Assembly (NCBI RefSeq): GCF_016808095.1
Contig: NC_068970.1
Span: 64,455,130-64,519,129 of the forward strand
From: Vigna angularis
Lineage: Eukaryota; Streptophyta; Magnoliopsida; Fabales; Fabaceae
Direction: 5' to 3'
Length of the DNA: 64,000 bases
The position numbers and the translations under genes are program-made. The notes under the pieces are model-generated. The model ran no database searches and was not told where the DNA came from. It saw only the letters and a list, made by a program, of their open reading frames with translations. The stretch's first letter is position 1. Each line of letters opens with the position of its first letter. Positions 34,055-45,122 of the stretch are shown here, in pieces.

Positions 34055-36205
34055 ATGGTGAAATCGAACGAAAATGGTTCTGGTTCAGGTGCGGTGCCTC
34101 CGTTCTTGAAAAAGTGTTACGATATGGTGGAAGACCGGAACACGGACTCCGTTATCCGTTGGAGCGACGGCGGCGACAGTTTCGTCATATCTGACACCAC
34201 GCAATTCTCCGTCACGCTACTTCCTACCTATTTCAAACACAACAACTTCTCCAGTTTTATTAGACAACTCAATATTTATGTTTGTCTCTTTCACTCTTTT
34301 CTTCAGCTCAATTCTGTATTAGTTGCTTGTTTCTCTTAGTTATCTGAAGATGAATACATAAATAAAGAAATAAATTATTATTTGGTATGTTTATAATTCG
34401 TTTTTGTCTGATTGTGTGATTCGTAAATTGGCTGCAATTTCCATGTTCTTACAGAGTGCCTGAAATTGTTGGTGGTGTTAAAAAAATTAGGTTATGGTTG
34501 TGATGCAGAAACTCGCTGTTTGATGTATATAACTCTTGCATGCACTTGAAAACCCTTTCTGTAGGGTGAGCCTTTGAAATTGTGTCGGCAACTAGATGGA
34601 AAATAAATTGGTGTTTGTTCGGATGAGTTTTACCCGCTTGACAAATCGTTCTGTGCTCTTAAGATATTATTTGAGTACTGTTCGTTTATTTGATTATTCA
34701 TTCTTTTTTACCTTACATTTTAGAATAGTGTTCATATTTCTCATACAAGTTACTTTTGTCCAGTTAACACAATTTGGATATGGTTGCCTATTCACACTTA
34801 ATTTTAACTTGAACCAGTGTTTTTGAAAGCGATATCAAGTTTGCTTATTCGAATTCAAAACCATTTTTGGATATCTATTAGCGAAGACGAGAAACATAAA
34901 TTTCTATCTTTTAGGTTGAATTTGGATTTAGATCATTGCAGTTGATAGCCAAACACACTATCAATTTGGAGAATTAGATTGCTTTAAACTTAAGTTTACA
35001 AACTTTAATTCAATGCACAGTCTTAGAAGAAATGTTCTGATCCATTCCCTTATTACTGGCTTTATAACTAATTAGTTGTTAATTTCTGAATTGGCCTCGA
35101 TATTTCATAACAACCTAGTCACTGGGGCGGGCTCCTTGTTGACTGATAAATTAAAAGCATTTTAAATAACACCTGACTTTGTGAAATGGTACAACATCTC
35201 AAGAGTATCGGCTTGTTTATATTGATGTGCATGTTTGTTGCCTCTATAGGTTTGTTCCTTTATCTCTATGTCATTTGTTATGGTTGAGGAGAGAGTCTTT
35301 TACTGTAACTAATTGGTAACTGAAATATCTAACAGGGTTTTAGGAAAATTGATACGGATTGCTGGGAATTTGCCAATGAAAATTTTGTTAGGGGTCAAAA
35401 GCAATTGTTGAAAAATATACGCAGAAGAAAACATCCGCACGTTGCAGACCAACAAAAAGCATTGCCGCAGAATGACAATAGTGATGAACCATCCCAAGAG
35501 GTACCCCATCATGGCCTCTGGAAAGAAGTTGAGAATCTCAAATCTGATAAAAATTCGCTGACCCAGGAGTTGGTCAAACTCAGGCAACACCAGGAATCTG
35601 CTGAGAACAAGTTGCTGCTCCTGAGCGATCGCCTTCAAGGAATGGAAAAGCATCAGCAACAGATGTTATCATTCTTAGTCATGGTCGTGCAAAGCCCTGG
35701 GTTCCTGGTTCAATTGCTTCATCCAAAGGAAAATAATTGGCGTTTGTCTGAATCATGGAATGTATTAGATGAAGATAAACAAGATGACAAGCCAATTGCT
35801 TCTGATGGGATGATAATAAAGTATAAGCCACCTGTAGGTGAAAAACTCAAGCCTGTAGTTCCCCTACCTCCTGCTTTCGAAAAACAATCAGAACCTGAGC
35901 TGGCTGCCGATGGGTTCAAAGACTTGTGCATTAGTTCCGAGTTCATGAAAGTGCTTATGGATGAAAAATTGAGTCCACTAGAAAACCATTCTCCCTTTCT
36001 CCTACCAGATTTACCTGATGACGGTTCATGGGAACAGCTTTTCCTAGGCAGTCCTTTCCTGGGAAACATTGAAGATTCTAATAAAGAAAGTGAGGAGCGC
36101 ACGGATAGTGGAATGGAAATGGAACCGATAATATCAGAGACTCCAAATGAAAATTCTCGAACTTTTGAATCGATGATTGTAGAGATGGAGAAAACTCGAG
36201 AATGA
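34055..36205 (+). CDS. HSFA8: Heat stress transcription factor A-8
   Basis: Class A heat-shock factor: trimerises, binds GAA/TTC heat-shock elements and activates transcription. Two exons, 34055-34279 and 35336-36205, 364 residues. The single intron sits at the conserved place inside the DNA-binding domain, between FIRQLNIY and GFRK; its donor is the weak TAT|GTTTGT. The DNA-binding domain spans residues 15-105 ([12 protein letters not shown] to [10 protein letters not shown]), with the NLS-like KNIRRRKH at its end. The HR-A/B coiled coil with the class A insert spans about 136-197, and an AHA-type activation motif lies in [14 protein letters not shown] (303-316). [18 protein letters not shown] and the [19 protein letters not shown] block point to A8. 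Cys21 and Cys273 fall where AtHSFA8 has its redox-sensing cysteines (from memory). Cys84 replaces the usual Arg in the D-x-D-R-W-E-F motif. The start is the first ATG (MVKSNENG); upstream codons in frame are not ATG. Confidence 0.95.
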
Positions 36206-36476
36206 GTTGGAATTTGGAGGGGCCAGAGTTTGGAATCTCATACTGAGCTAATGGAGCTTTTGTTTCTGAAACTAACAATATATAGGGAAGGAAGTATTAA
36301 TGTCCATTATTTTTCAGCTGGGCTGTCTTCACAAATTGCTTGGCGCTATAATTATATTATAGTATTAAGTCGCAATTATTATCTCTCCTATCTTTCATGG
36401 TAGAGATCCTCATCTCGAATCCGTGTAAGCCTGCTCTCATTTATCTGTTGAGATGCTAGATATGCATGTTATTTTT

Positions 36477-36494
36477 GTGTGTGTGTGTGTGTGT
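36477..36494. repeat. (GT)9 microsatellite
   Basis: Nine uninterrupted GT units about 270 bp past the HSFA8 stop codon. Confidence 0.9.
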
Positions 36495-38556
36495 TTTTGG
36501 ATAGATGATTAAACATACTTTAAGAGTTTGAAGGTTCTGTCGATATTGTGCTGTCAGTAAGGTTCAGTTTGTATCTGAAAACTAATCCTGATTTTCCTCG
36601 TGGACAGGTTTTACCATCTTGATAGATGTGAGAATGGGAGATGTCTGGTAGTGTGGCTGCCTATTTATGATGGATCGAATGTTTCTTACTTGGAGAATTA
36701 TAAGGGAGAACGGCACCTTTATTTTTTGCATGTTATTGGACATGCCTTCATATATAAAATTTCATATGATGCATGCATACTACTTTTGCATATTATTGCA
36801 GAAGCCAGTGCTTCTGACATGCTGTTTGCTACCTACCTGTATAGTTCTCATGCCTCTGAACCATGTTTGTGTTTGATATGGCGGCCAAGAGATTCTGTTG
36901 CCCCCACAAAAAGTGACATCATAGTATGACATCTTTTTTTTTTCTTTGTTAAATTAAGGATCAGGGCTAACTTCAAAACATTTTGGGATGTTTAACGGGT
37001 ACATGTAAATTCATTAGGAGTCTGGGAACACTGATTAGTGACATGAGAAATTCTCGAGAAGATCATTACTCCATAAGCTATTGCCTCTTATCCAAAATTA
37101 TTGCTTGATTAAAATAATAAATATATTATTTCCTAAAACAATTTTACTCTATAACCATATTATTTTTATAAGTTTCAATTTTTTTTAATATTAAAACTGT
37201 AGTTATTTTTTGACAAGGCGAAAAAATAAATAAGTTGTATATCTTTATTTTTGCATAAATTACTATTTAACACGTTAATTAACATAACGAAAGCAATAAT
37301 AATTCAAAAAATATTTAATAGTTGGGGACGTAACGCGCATCTATGTAGGAAAACAAATAAATGGATATCTATTTTACAATATTATGTAAAAAACAATAGT
37401 TATCTAGTGAGTTCTTAATTTTTTTAATAATTTTACTGTAATATTTTTTTAATAATTTTAATAACTTTTGTTGATGCAGGATGTTATTAGACTTACATAT
37501 TAACAATTATGCATTTACTTGTTGATAGAAATAGGTATTTTTAAGATAGATAATTTTGAGATAGTAAAACAATATTGTGATTCATTATTTTATTTAAAAT
37601 CTTAAATTGCATATCATATTAACATATTTTAATAAGGCCTCATAATGCTTAAATCTTAAATTTATAACATGTACTGTAGTTAAAGTACTCTGAATAAAAT
37701 ACGCTTTGAGTGTGAAGTGATTCTTTCTTTATTTATAAATACGAAAGAGGAAGAGGAAGCACATTGTCGAGATATCAAAGTAAATTAGTATTTTGGGTTT
37801 GTCATTTTATCCGAGCCAACATTATAACTTTTAAATAAAACAGCAGTACAACTAAAAAAATAAAGTCATCTTAAAAATTTAAATGGATGAATAAATAACA
37901 TAAAACATATTTTACTAAGTAAACATTACAAAATATAAAGCCAGCATCGTGGACTATGGAGCATTATTAAACCACAACACGATTATTTAAATACGTTCTT
38001 CATTTCAAAATTAAGGTCTTATATTAATACATAAGTCTAAGAATTCTACATTAAAGGTCGCTATAATATTAAGATGGCTAAGATCCAAGGACAAAAATAT
38101 ATCTAACTTTAAATTAAATAATATTGCTTAGTAAAATTTACTATTGGAACATAGTGCATAAATTTTTTATATACATACAATTATTACTTTAATTTTTTTT
38201 ACAGTGTAAAGGAAAAATATTAGTGAAAATAATATTTTAGTTAATTGATAAAACTAAATTAAGTGTCACATTAATAGTTTTTATTAATAAAGTGATTTTG
38301 TTTTATAAAATACTTAAATGTATATCACATTATAGGACTTACAAAAGTAAGATAATATTGTGATACTAATGTAATAGTGATTCTTTAAAACGTGATACGA
38401 ATAACAATTTAATATTTCTCAGTATAAACGTTTAAACATGTTACTAATATATCTTTAATTTCTATAACGTAATTTATAGAAATTTAAAGTAATTTAAACC
38501 ATTAATTAAACATTTTCCGTTTCATATTTCACAGTAAACTATATAAAAGTTCATTA

Positions 38557-38618
38557 TTATTATTAACTGTAAATAACGTTTGAATTGTTATTATTAACTG
38601 TAAATAACGTTTGAATTG
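38557..38618. repeat. Perfect 31-bp tandem duplication
   Basis: Positions 38557-38587 and 38588-38618 are identical copies of a unit starting TTATTATTAACTG. It lies about 450 bp upstream of the plus-strand VIT1 gene. Confidence 0.9.
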
Positions 38619-39069
38619 ACCAAATGATGTATTAAGTTTATATTTTATATGTAAACGTAAATAGGGATAAAATTTAGTTAAATCATGATACAATAAAAAT
38701 AGCCAAGATTATATAAAAATACTTAAAATTATTAAACATTTAACTTTTATAATTTAAAAAGTACCTTATAAAATTTTGTATAAGACAAAAAAATCAAATT
38801 GAACTCAAATTATGTTTTTATGTTTATTTACTTTAGCTGATTCTCTAAATAAATAGAAAAATATATAGTCTCCCCGAATATCAATCCTCACACTAATAAT
38901 ATTATTTTTAAGAAACATAAATATTTGATATGACATTTAATCTGACAGTAAAAAATGTCCAAAAACAGCATGTAAAAAAAATAAAAAATAAGAACATTTT
39001 AAAATTTTCGACTAAAAAAGGGGTGGAGGCTATATTTATGAATTTCAATTGCATTTCAGACTCGCACCA

Positions 39070-42000
39070 ATGGCTGTCACCTTGGAAGCTGAGAAACAGG
39101 GCCTTCTCAATCTCCACACTGAGAAGCACTTCACCGCCGGCAAAGTCGTCCGCGACATCATCATTGGCGTTTCCGACGGCCTCACTGTTCCATTCGCTCT
39201 CGCCGCCGGCCTCTCCGGCACCAATGCCACCTCCGCCATCGTTCTCACTGCCGGCATAGCCGAAGTCGTCGCCGGCGCCATCTCCATGGGTCTCGGCGGG
39301 TACGTGTTACGAAACTACTCTTTGCACTCACAACTTAATAGTATCGTTTGAGATTCCGAAAATTTGTTGGTTGCATTGTGCAGTTATTTGGCAGCGAAAA
39401 GTGAAGCGGATCACTACGACAGAGAAGTGAAAAGGGAGCAAGAAGAAATAATAGCCGTGCCAGAAACTGGTTTCTTCTGTTATTTAATTATTTATATATA
39501 ATTTTAATTCATTTTACTGTTGAATTTTATACTCGAAATTTCATAAAATTTGAAAAGTATTTAAAATTTCTCATGACTTTAATGTTATTAACATGGACTA
39601 AGAAATCATTCAAAATTTCTTTGTATGTTTTGACGTTTATTCTATTTTAAAAAATAAAATATTTTTTTTATTTTCGTAGAAAGAGTACGTAGAAGCATGA
39701 TTGGATAAAATTGAGAGTTCAAAATGTTTTAATTTTAGAAATTTCAGAATTTAAGGATTGGAACACAGAATTAGGGATTAAATGGCTATGTAACTTTAAA
39801 ATGTAAATGGTAATGCACATGCTCATAAATATGGGGGGTTTTGTGAAAAAACAGAAGCAGAAGAGGTAGGAGAAATACTAGCTGAGTATGGAATAGAGGC
39901 ACACGAATATGCACCTGTGGTCAATGCTCTCAGAAAGAACCCTCAAGCATGGCTTGATTTCATGATGAAGTAAGTTCTTACGTTCTCACTTTTCATAACA
40001 TAGTTTATTTTTTCTCTCTCTTGGATTTCATGCAAATAGAAAATTTTCAAATTTTTGACGTTATTATATGCAGAATATGGTATGAGTTGAAAGGTGATTA
40101 TTGACCACGTTCATAAGTGTTAGACACACCATAGATTGAATTAAGTCATGTTTATATTATGTCAATTGGTTGAGTTTCAATCAGACTTGAGTTGAGTGTA
40201 GTCAAAATCAAAATGAACTTCGATCAGATTGATAAAATTGATTAGAGTCAGTTGAGTTTGAGCAGGTTTGAGTCGAACACAGTTAAGTCAGATTCATATT
40301 GAGTCAAGTTATGTTGATTTGAGTGCGATCAACTCCACATTGAGGTAAAGAGAGTCATATTAAGTTGAGACGTGTCTATGTTAGGTCAAGTAGAGTCTAA
40401 GTCAAGTTTAATAGACCTACGTAAGGTTGAGTCAAGTCAAACTCACTTTATACTAAGTCTAGTTACCTCAAGCAGAAGTCAAACCCACCTTGAACAGAGT
40501 TAAGTCAGACCCACCTTAGATTGAGTGAAGTTGAATTGACCTCATGTCAATTCAAGTCAATCCCACATTAGATTGAATCAAGTTGGATTTTGGTTGAGAT
40601 GAGTCAAGTCAAACCCATGTGAGGTTGAATCAAGTCATAATAACATTTAGTCAAGTCATTTCTAGTATACTCCATGTTGAGTATGATGAAAATATGAATC
40701 TTATAAAGTCTCACATCTTCTAAGATAAACAAAAAAACGAGTCTTGGTGACTATACAATAGTCTTAAGTCTATGAATTTTTTTTCCTAACTCTAAGATAC
40801 TTTGAACTAATGTTTGACTTTTCTTATTTTGTTGTATTAGAGTGTTGTGAGTTACACTTAAATTTTTATTATCAAAAATGTCGGTATAGTTTAAAAACTT
40901 TGAAAATGATATGTATATTGTGTAAATTTTTACATAATATTATTTTTTAGATTATGTGTATTTTCTAACATTTTGAATGTAGTAGTTAGTTATACATTAA
41001 GCTAAGAATAAAACCAATTCAAGTCAAATCCACTAAACCCATAATAAATTTAATTTAAATCAAACCATGCTAATTTATACTTAAATAGAATCAAACAAAA
41101 ATCATCAACGTGTAACCGTTACATGAATTGAACCAATTGGGCAATCCTAACATTCTAATTATATTGTAAATAAATAAAATTTACTTAAAGATAATTTTAT
41201 AATTAATTTAAAATATTAAATAATTAATTTACAACTTAAAACATTTTAAGAATTCGTGTAATTTAAAAAAAATATATTTAAAAGTTAGGCAAACCCACCT
41301 TCACGTCAACTCTGTCCCAGTTTAAGTCTAGACTCTGAGAATTGAGATTCTTTTAATTACTATTTATGAGCAATATAAATAAAGGTTATTTTCAGGACTT
41401 GAATGCAGGAATGTTATTGGGTGAAAAGTTTGTTGAATGCATGTTTTAATAGGATTTGAGGTGAAAACGGGAAAATATCAAATCAGAGGGGACACCGTCA
41501 CACACTTAGCACATAATAAGTTTCAGTCGAGGTCCAATTGTTTAATAAAATTATATATATATATATATATATTAATGAAAAAAAAATTATGTTTAAAATA
41601 CAAATTAAATGACAAGTACTTTATGTTATTTTTGTACGAAAAATGAAAATTAACATTGTATTAAATATTTTTGTGACAATTCTTCAATTTTTGTTGGTCT
41701 TTTATTTTTTGTTCACTTTTTCAGTTTAGCTCTATGGACTAATTAAATTAGACAACACTCAAGTGACCTGACCAGCTTGATAGATCTCATTTTCAAAATC
41801 ACTTCTAATGGTACAAGTAGATAATTTCTGTAATGTTAGCCAATATCATGCTACAAATTATTTCTTCGCAAAAATGTTAAAATATATTCTTCCAAAGCAA
41901 GTTGCAGTTATTACTTTTTATAGACAAAGACAATATGGCACAATCACCCTTTAAAATCATTAGAAGATAATTAATTTATCACGATTTTGAAGTAAAAAAC

Positions 42001-43164
42001 TTTAGATATCTACATACAAAATTAAAAAACTTGACTCCACATATAATTAAAATTATCCTTTCGGTGCTTAATGGAAGGATGAACACAAAACGTAGAAAAA
42101 GTTTAGATTTCTTCTCGGCCTAATGAGGTCCATGAAGTTGAGTTGAGTTTTTGGTTATGAAGTTTAAGCAATAATTGAAGCTTTATTTAAAGATTTTTGA
42201 AGCCCAGTTAGTGAAATTTTAGAATAATAGAAAAATTCTCCACACATTCTTTTATTTTATTGTATTGTATATTTACAAGTTTGTGAACCTCTAATAATGA
42301 AATTAAATAATAGAATATAAGTACTATTTGCGTTATTAAACTGTCAAATATTACTTAGATTTTGATTCTACATTCAGTACTTAACTCACAGAGTTGTTGG
42401 ATATTAAACTATTTTAACCGATTTATAAGAATTATAACATATTCCATATTCGAGTATATCAGAAGCAGATCCTTTCACTTAAAAAAAAGTTATGTTTATG
42501 TAATTTGCAATTACAAAATATTAGTGTTTTTTCTAATTACAACTTAAAAGAAATCCCATAATAAAAAATAAATAACATATTCATATTCTAATATAAGTAC
42601 TTAGAAAAAAATAATAATAGAACGATTCATTTGATATTTATTATAAGAGTAAAATAATTATAAAAAAAATTGTAATTTTTAGAAAAAATAAAGTAACAAG
42701 TAAAAAAAAAATAGTATTAAATAAATGTAAAAAAAAAATGTGACAAAAGAACAAGTCTCTTAAATATGTATGAGTTCATATGCATCACTTTGTTTTAAAA
42801 TGTATGATTATAATTAATGGTGAAGCATGAGTTTAGAAATCTTAATGTTGAACAATATAAGTACAGGTTTGAGCTGGGATTAGAGAAGCCAGATCCAATG
42901 AGAGCATTGCACAGTGCAATGACAATTGCCGCTGCTTACATAGTTGGTGGTCTTGTTCCTCTTGCTCCTTACATGTTCATTCCAAGGGCTTCAGAGGCCC
43001 TTCTGTTCTCAGTCGTAGTTACCTTAGCTGCACTGCTGATTTTTGGATATGCCAAGGGTTACTTCACTGGTAATAAACCATTCAGGAGTGCTTTTGAAAC
43101 AGCTCTCATCGGTGCCATCGCCTCTGCAGCAGCTTTTGGTATGGCAAAGGCTTTCAATCCATAG
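39070..43164 (+). CDS. VIT1: Vacuolar iron transporter, VIT1 type (plus-strand copy)
   Basis: Tonoplast Fe2+/H+ exchanger of the CCC1/VIT family; loads iron (and manganese) into vacuoles, notably in seeds. Four exons: 39070-39299, 39384-39469, 39855-39969, 42867-43164; 242 residues, five transmembrane helices expected. A cytosolic metal-binding domain lies between TM2 and TM3. By Eucalyptus VIT1 structure numbering (from memory; offset +7), all key residues are present: Asp36 and Glu65 and Met73 in the membrane path, and Glu95, Glu98, Glu106, Glu109, Met142, Met143 and Glu146 at the cytosolic metal site. This long domain (EKP after FELGL) marks true VITs; the short VTL/nodulin-21 type lacks it. 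The start is MAVTLEAEKQG. An acceptor-like TTTCAG 11 bp upstream suggests a leader intron. Intron 3 is 2.9 kb and repeat-rich. It is convergent with a second copy at 45123-47197. Confidence 0.95.
40130..40690 (+). repeat. Degenerate minisatellite in intron 3 of the plus-strand VIT1 gene
   Basis: About 560 bp in which the words AAGTCAAACCCAC, TTAGATTGAGT and GTTGAGTCAAGTC recur at irregular 30-45 bp spacing. A stray unit lies near 41288. Individual units differ by several changes, so the array is old. The other VIT1 copy has no such array in its 0.95-kb intron 3. Confidence 0.8.
41552..41572. repeat. (AT)n microsatellite in VIT1 intron 3
   Basis: Uninterrupted TA/AT dinucleotides within the same long intron. 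Nothing else recognisable in 41580-42800, which is A/T-rich. Confidence 0.85.
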
Positions 43165-45122
43165 ATATTTGTTTGAAATAATTTAAATATGAGTTTAAAT
43201 TTCATATCGCATAAAAATAACAAAACTAAAGGTATCATTGAATACCTGTGATTTTCTCTCTTGGGTGTATCATTGAATAATTCTCTCTCTGTTTAACAAA
43301 ATATCGATCGTATTTTTAAATTTAATGAGTGAAATATTAGAGGTTGAAGAGGTATAATTAGCTTTTTAGCTATTGGGAAGTGCTGAGAGATTACTTTTAA
43401 CTTCTGATGAAGCAAATTTGTTAAAATACCTGTGATTTTAAAACGTTGCATCCGGTATTATCAATTAGATTAGAAATATGATGAACTAACTTGAATTTGG
43501 TTAAGGTCAATTTATCTCGATAAAAATTTGATTTAGCTTTAAATTATATTCAAGTTTGATGTATATATTCTTTTTTCAAGTATAAATTCGTTTTAAACGT
43601 TGCATGTTTTGGTGAACTTTTACCAAAATAAAGTGAAGTTTCATTTTTAAAAAAAAAAAAACTACATCCTGCACCACTCCATATGATAATCTAACCTAGT
43701 CATCCTAAACTACTCAATGATGTATTTGATTAAGCATTCCATCCATCAAAACAAGATAAGACGTACCCATCACAACGAAAATTCAACAACCGAGAAATTG
43801 CATTTTCATTAAACCGGTTGAGTGTTCCACAGGTCAGTGCTAGTTTAGAATAGGAAAAGGAAAGAGAAATAAGGGATATGAGCTCACCGTTCTTCCCTCG
43901 CACAAGCTCGAGAACCTCAATAGTTTGTGCCTTATAACCATGGAGTTAATGGTATATAATAAGAATACATTTAAACAACATTTTATTAAGTGAAAATCCC
44001 CTTTGAATGAACCATTAGGGATTTATGTTTTTTATTTGGTGGAGTTAGATTATGGTGTTCTTCTTGAACATGGCTTTGGTGTTTGTAATGGTTGATCAAT
44101 ATATATTGAGTTTTGTTCACTTGAATGGATTTGAAGAGAGTGATTGAGGGAATTTGAGAAGATTTAAAGGTAAATTTTTTTGTTGTTTATTTGTGTAGAT
44201 TTGGAGGTAAATGAGAGTCAATTTGGAAGTAAATTTTTTTAATTTGTCACATCAATCAAATCATACACTAATTCTTACAAACTTTACTTCCAAATTGACT
44301 CTCACTTACCTCCAAATCTACTCAAATAAACAACAACAAAATTTACCTTCAAATTCTCTCAAATCCCCTCAACCACTCTCTCCCAAATCTATTCAAGTGA
44401 ACAAAGCCAAATATATCTAATATGATATCATTTGCAATCAAACTTTTCAAATTTTGTGTATTTTATCAATTTCTTAAATTCCTAACAAAAATGACGATGA
44501 GATATAATAAAAATAAATCAAAACAACGTGTTATTATCAACTTTTGAAAAACAATGTAATGTTAACTGTGTTGTTTGTTTTCTTACAATTTTATGACATA
44601 CCAGTTTTCTTTCATAAATTTAATGGAGTGATAAAATATATAAAATAATGAAAAGTTTGATGATAAAATGTAAAAAAAAATGGGGCATAAAATTAACAAA
44701 ATGATAGTAGATTAGTTGTAAAATCTGTAATTAGTTTAAGTTCAGACAACTTCGAAAACAAAATTTCAAATCTTAAGCCATCACCAAAGCAAATAGTTAT
44801 CAAGTGAAAAACTATTTGTCGCGAGTATGGATTCAATATTGAAGTTACAGAGACTGATCAATTCATGGTGTTTCAAAACATAGAATATTAAATTATTCAA
44901 TAAGACACATAAAGCAAGAGTGAATTACAAGGGTGACATTGAAGACCATAATATTGAATAAAAGGGGTTGTGCTCGCACGTAATATTACTGTACAAAAAA
45001 TTAAAATAAGTAATAAGTAATAACTAATAACGGCAAACAATTTGAAAAGGTCTTTTTCTTATGAAGAATAACAAAGTTTTCATAAGAAACTTAGTTGCTA
45101 TGAAATACAAAGCATGGAGAAT
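43165..45122. other. Gap between the two convergent VIT1 genes
   Basis: 1,958 bp between two stop codons. It contains both 3-prime UTRs, a foldback element at 44112-44405, and otherwise A/T-rich sequence. I saw no long inverted match between the two gene flanks beyond the coding exons themselves. Confidence 0.6.
44112..44405. mobile_element. Foldback/MITE-like element with very long inverted repeats
   Basis: The left end TTTGTTCACTTGAATGG and the right end, read in reverse complement, TTTGTTCACTTGAATAG match. The match continues for well over 100 bp on each side with few differences (GATTTGGAGGTAA, AGTCAATTTGGAAG), leaving a central spacer of only a few tens of bases. There is no coding capacity. 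The target-site duplication is not clear by eye. A related element lies at about 54440-54672. It looks like a non-autonomous DNA transposon; the superfamily is not resolved. Confidence 0.85.

Larger units (their letters stand above)
36206..39069. other. HSFA8 3-prime flank and AT-rich intergenic DNA
   Basis: Up to about 36950 the sequence is less AT-rich and probably HSFA8 3-prime UTR, possibly spliced (acceptor-like GTGGACAG at 36607). It contains a (GT)n run at 36477-36494. From 37080 to 39040 it is A/T-rich with no gene. A 31-bp exact tandem duplication lies at 38557-38618. Confidence 0.5.

Noticed and set aside
36600..36929. 109-codon plus-strand stretch after HSFA8
   Set aside because: No ATG at the start and no domain; more likely HSFA8 3-prime UTR sequence.
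44211..44420. 69-codon stretch between the VIT1 genes
   Set aside because: It lies wholly within the foldback element; its openness comes from the repeated arms.
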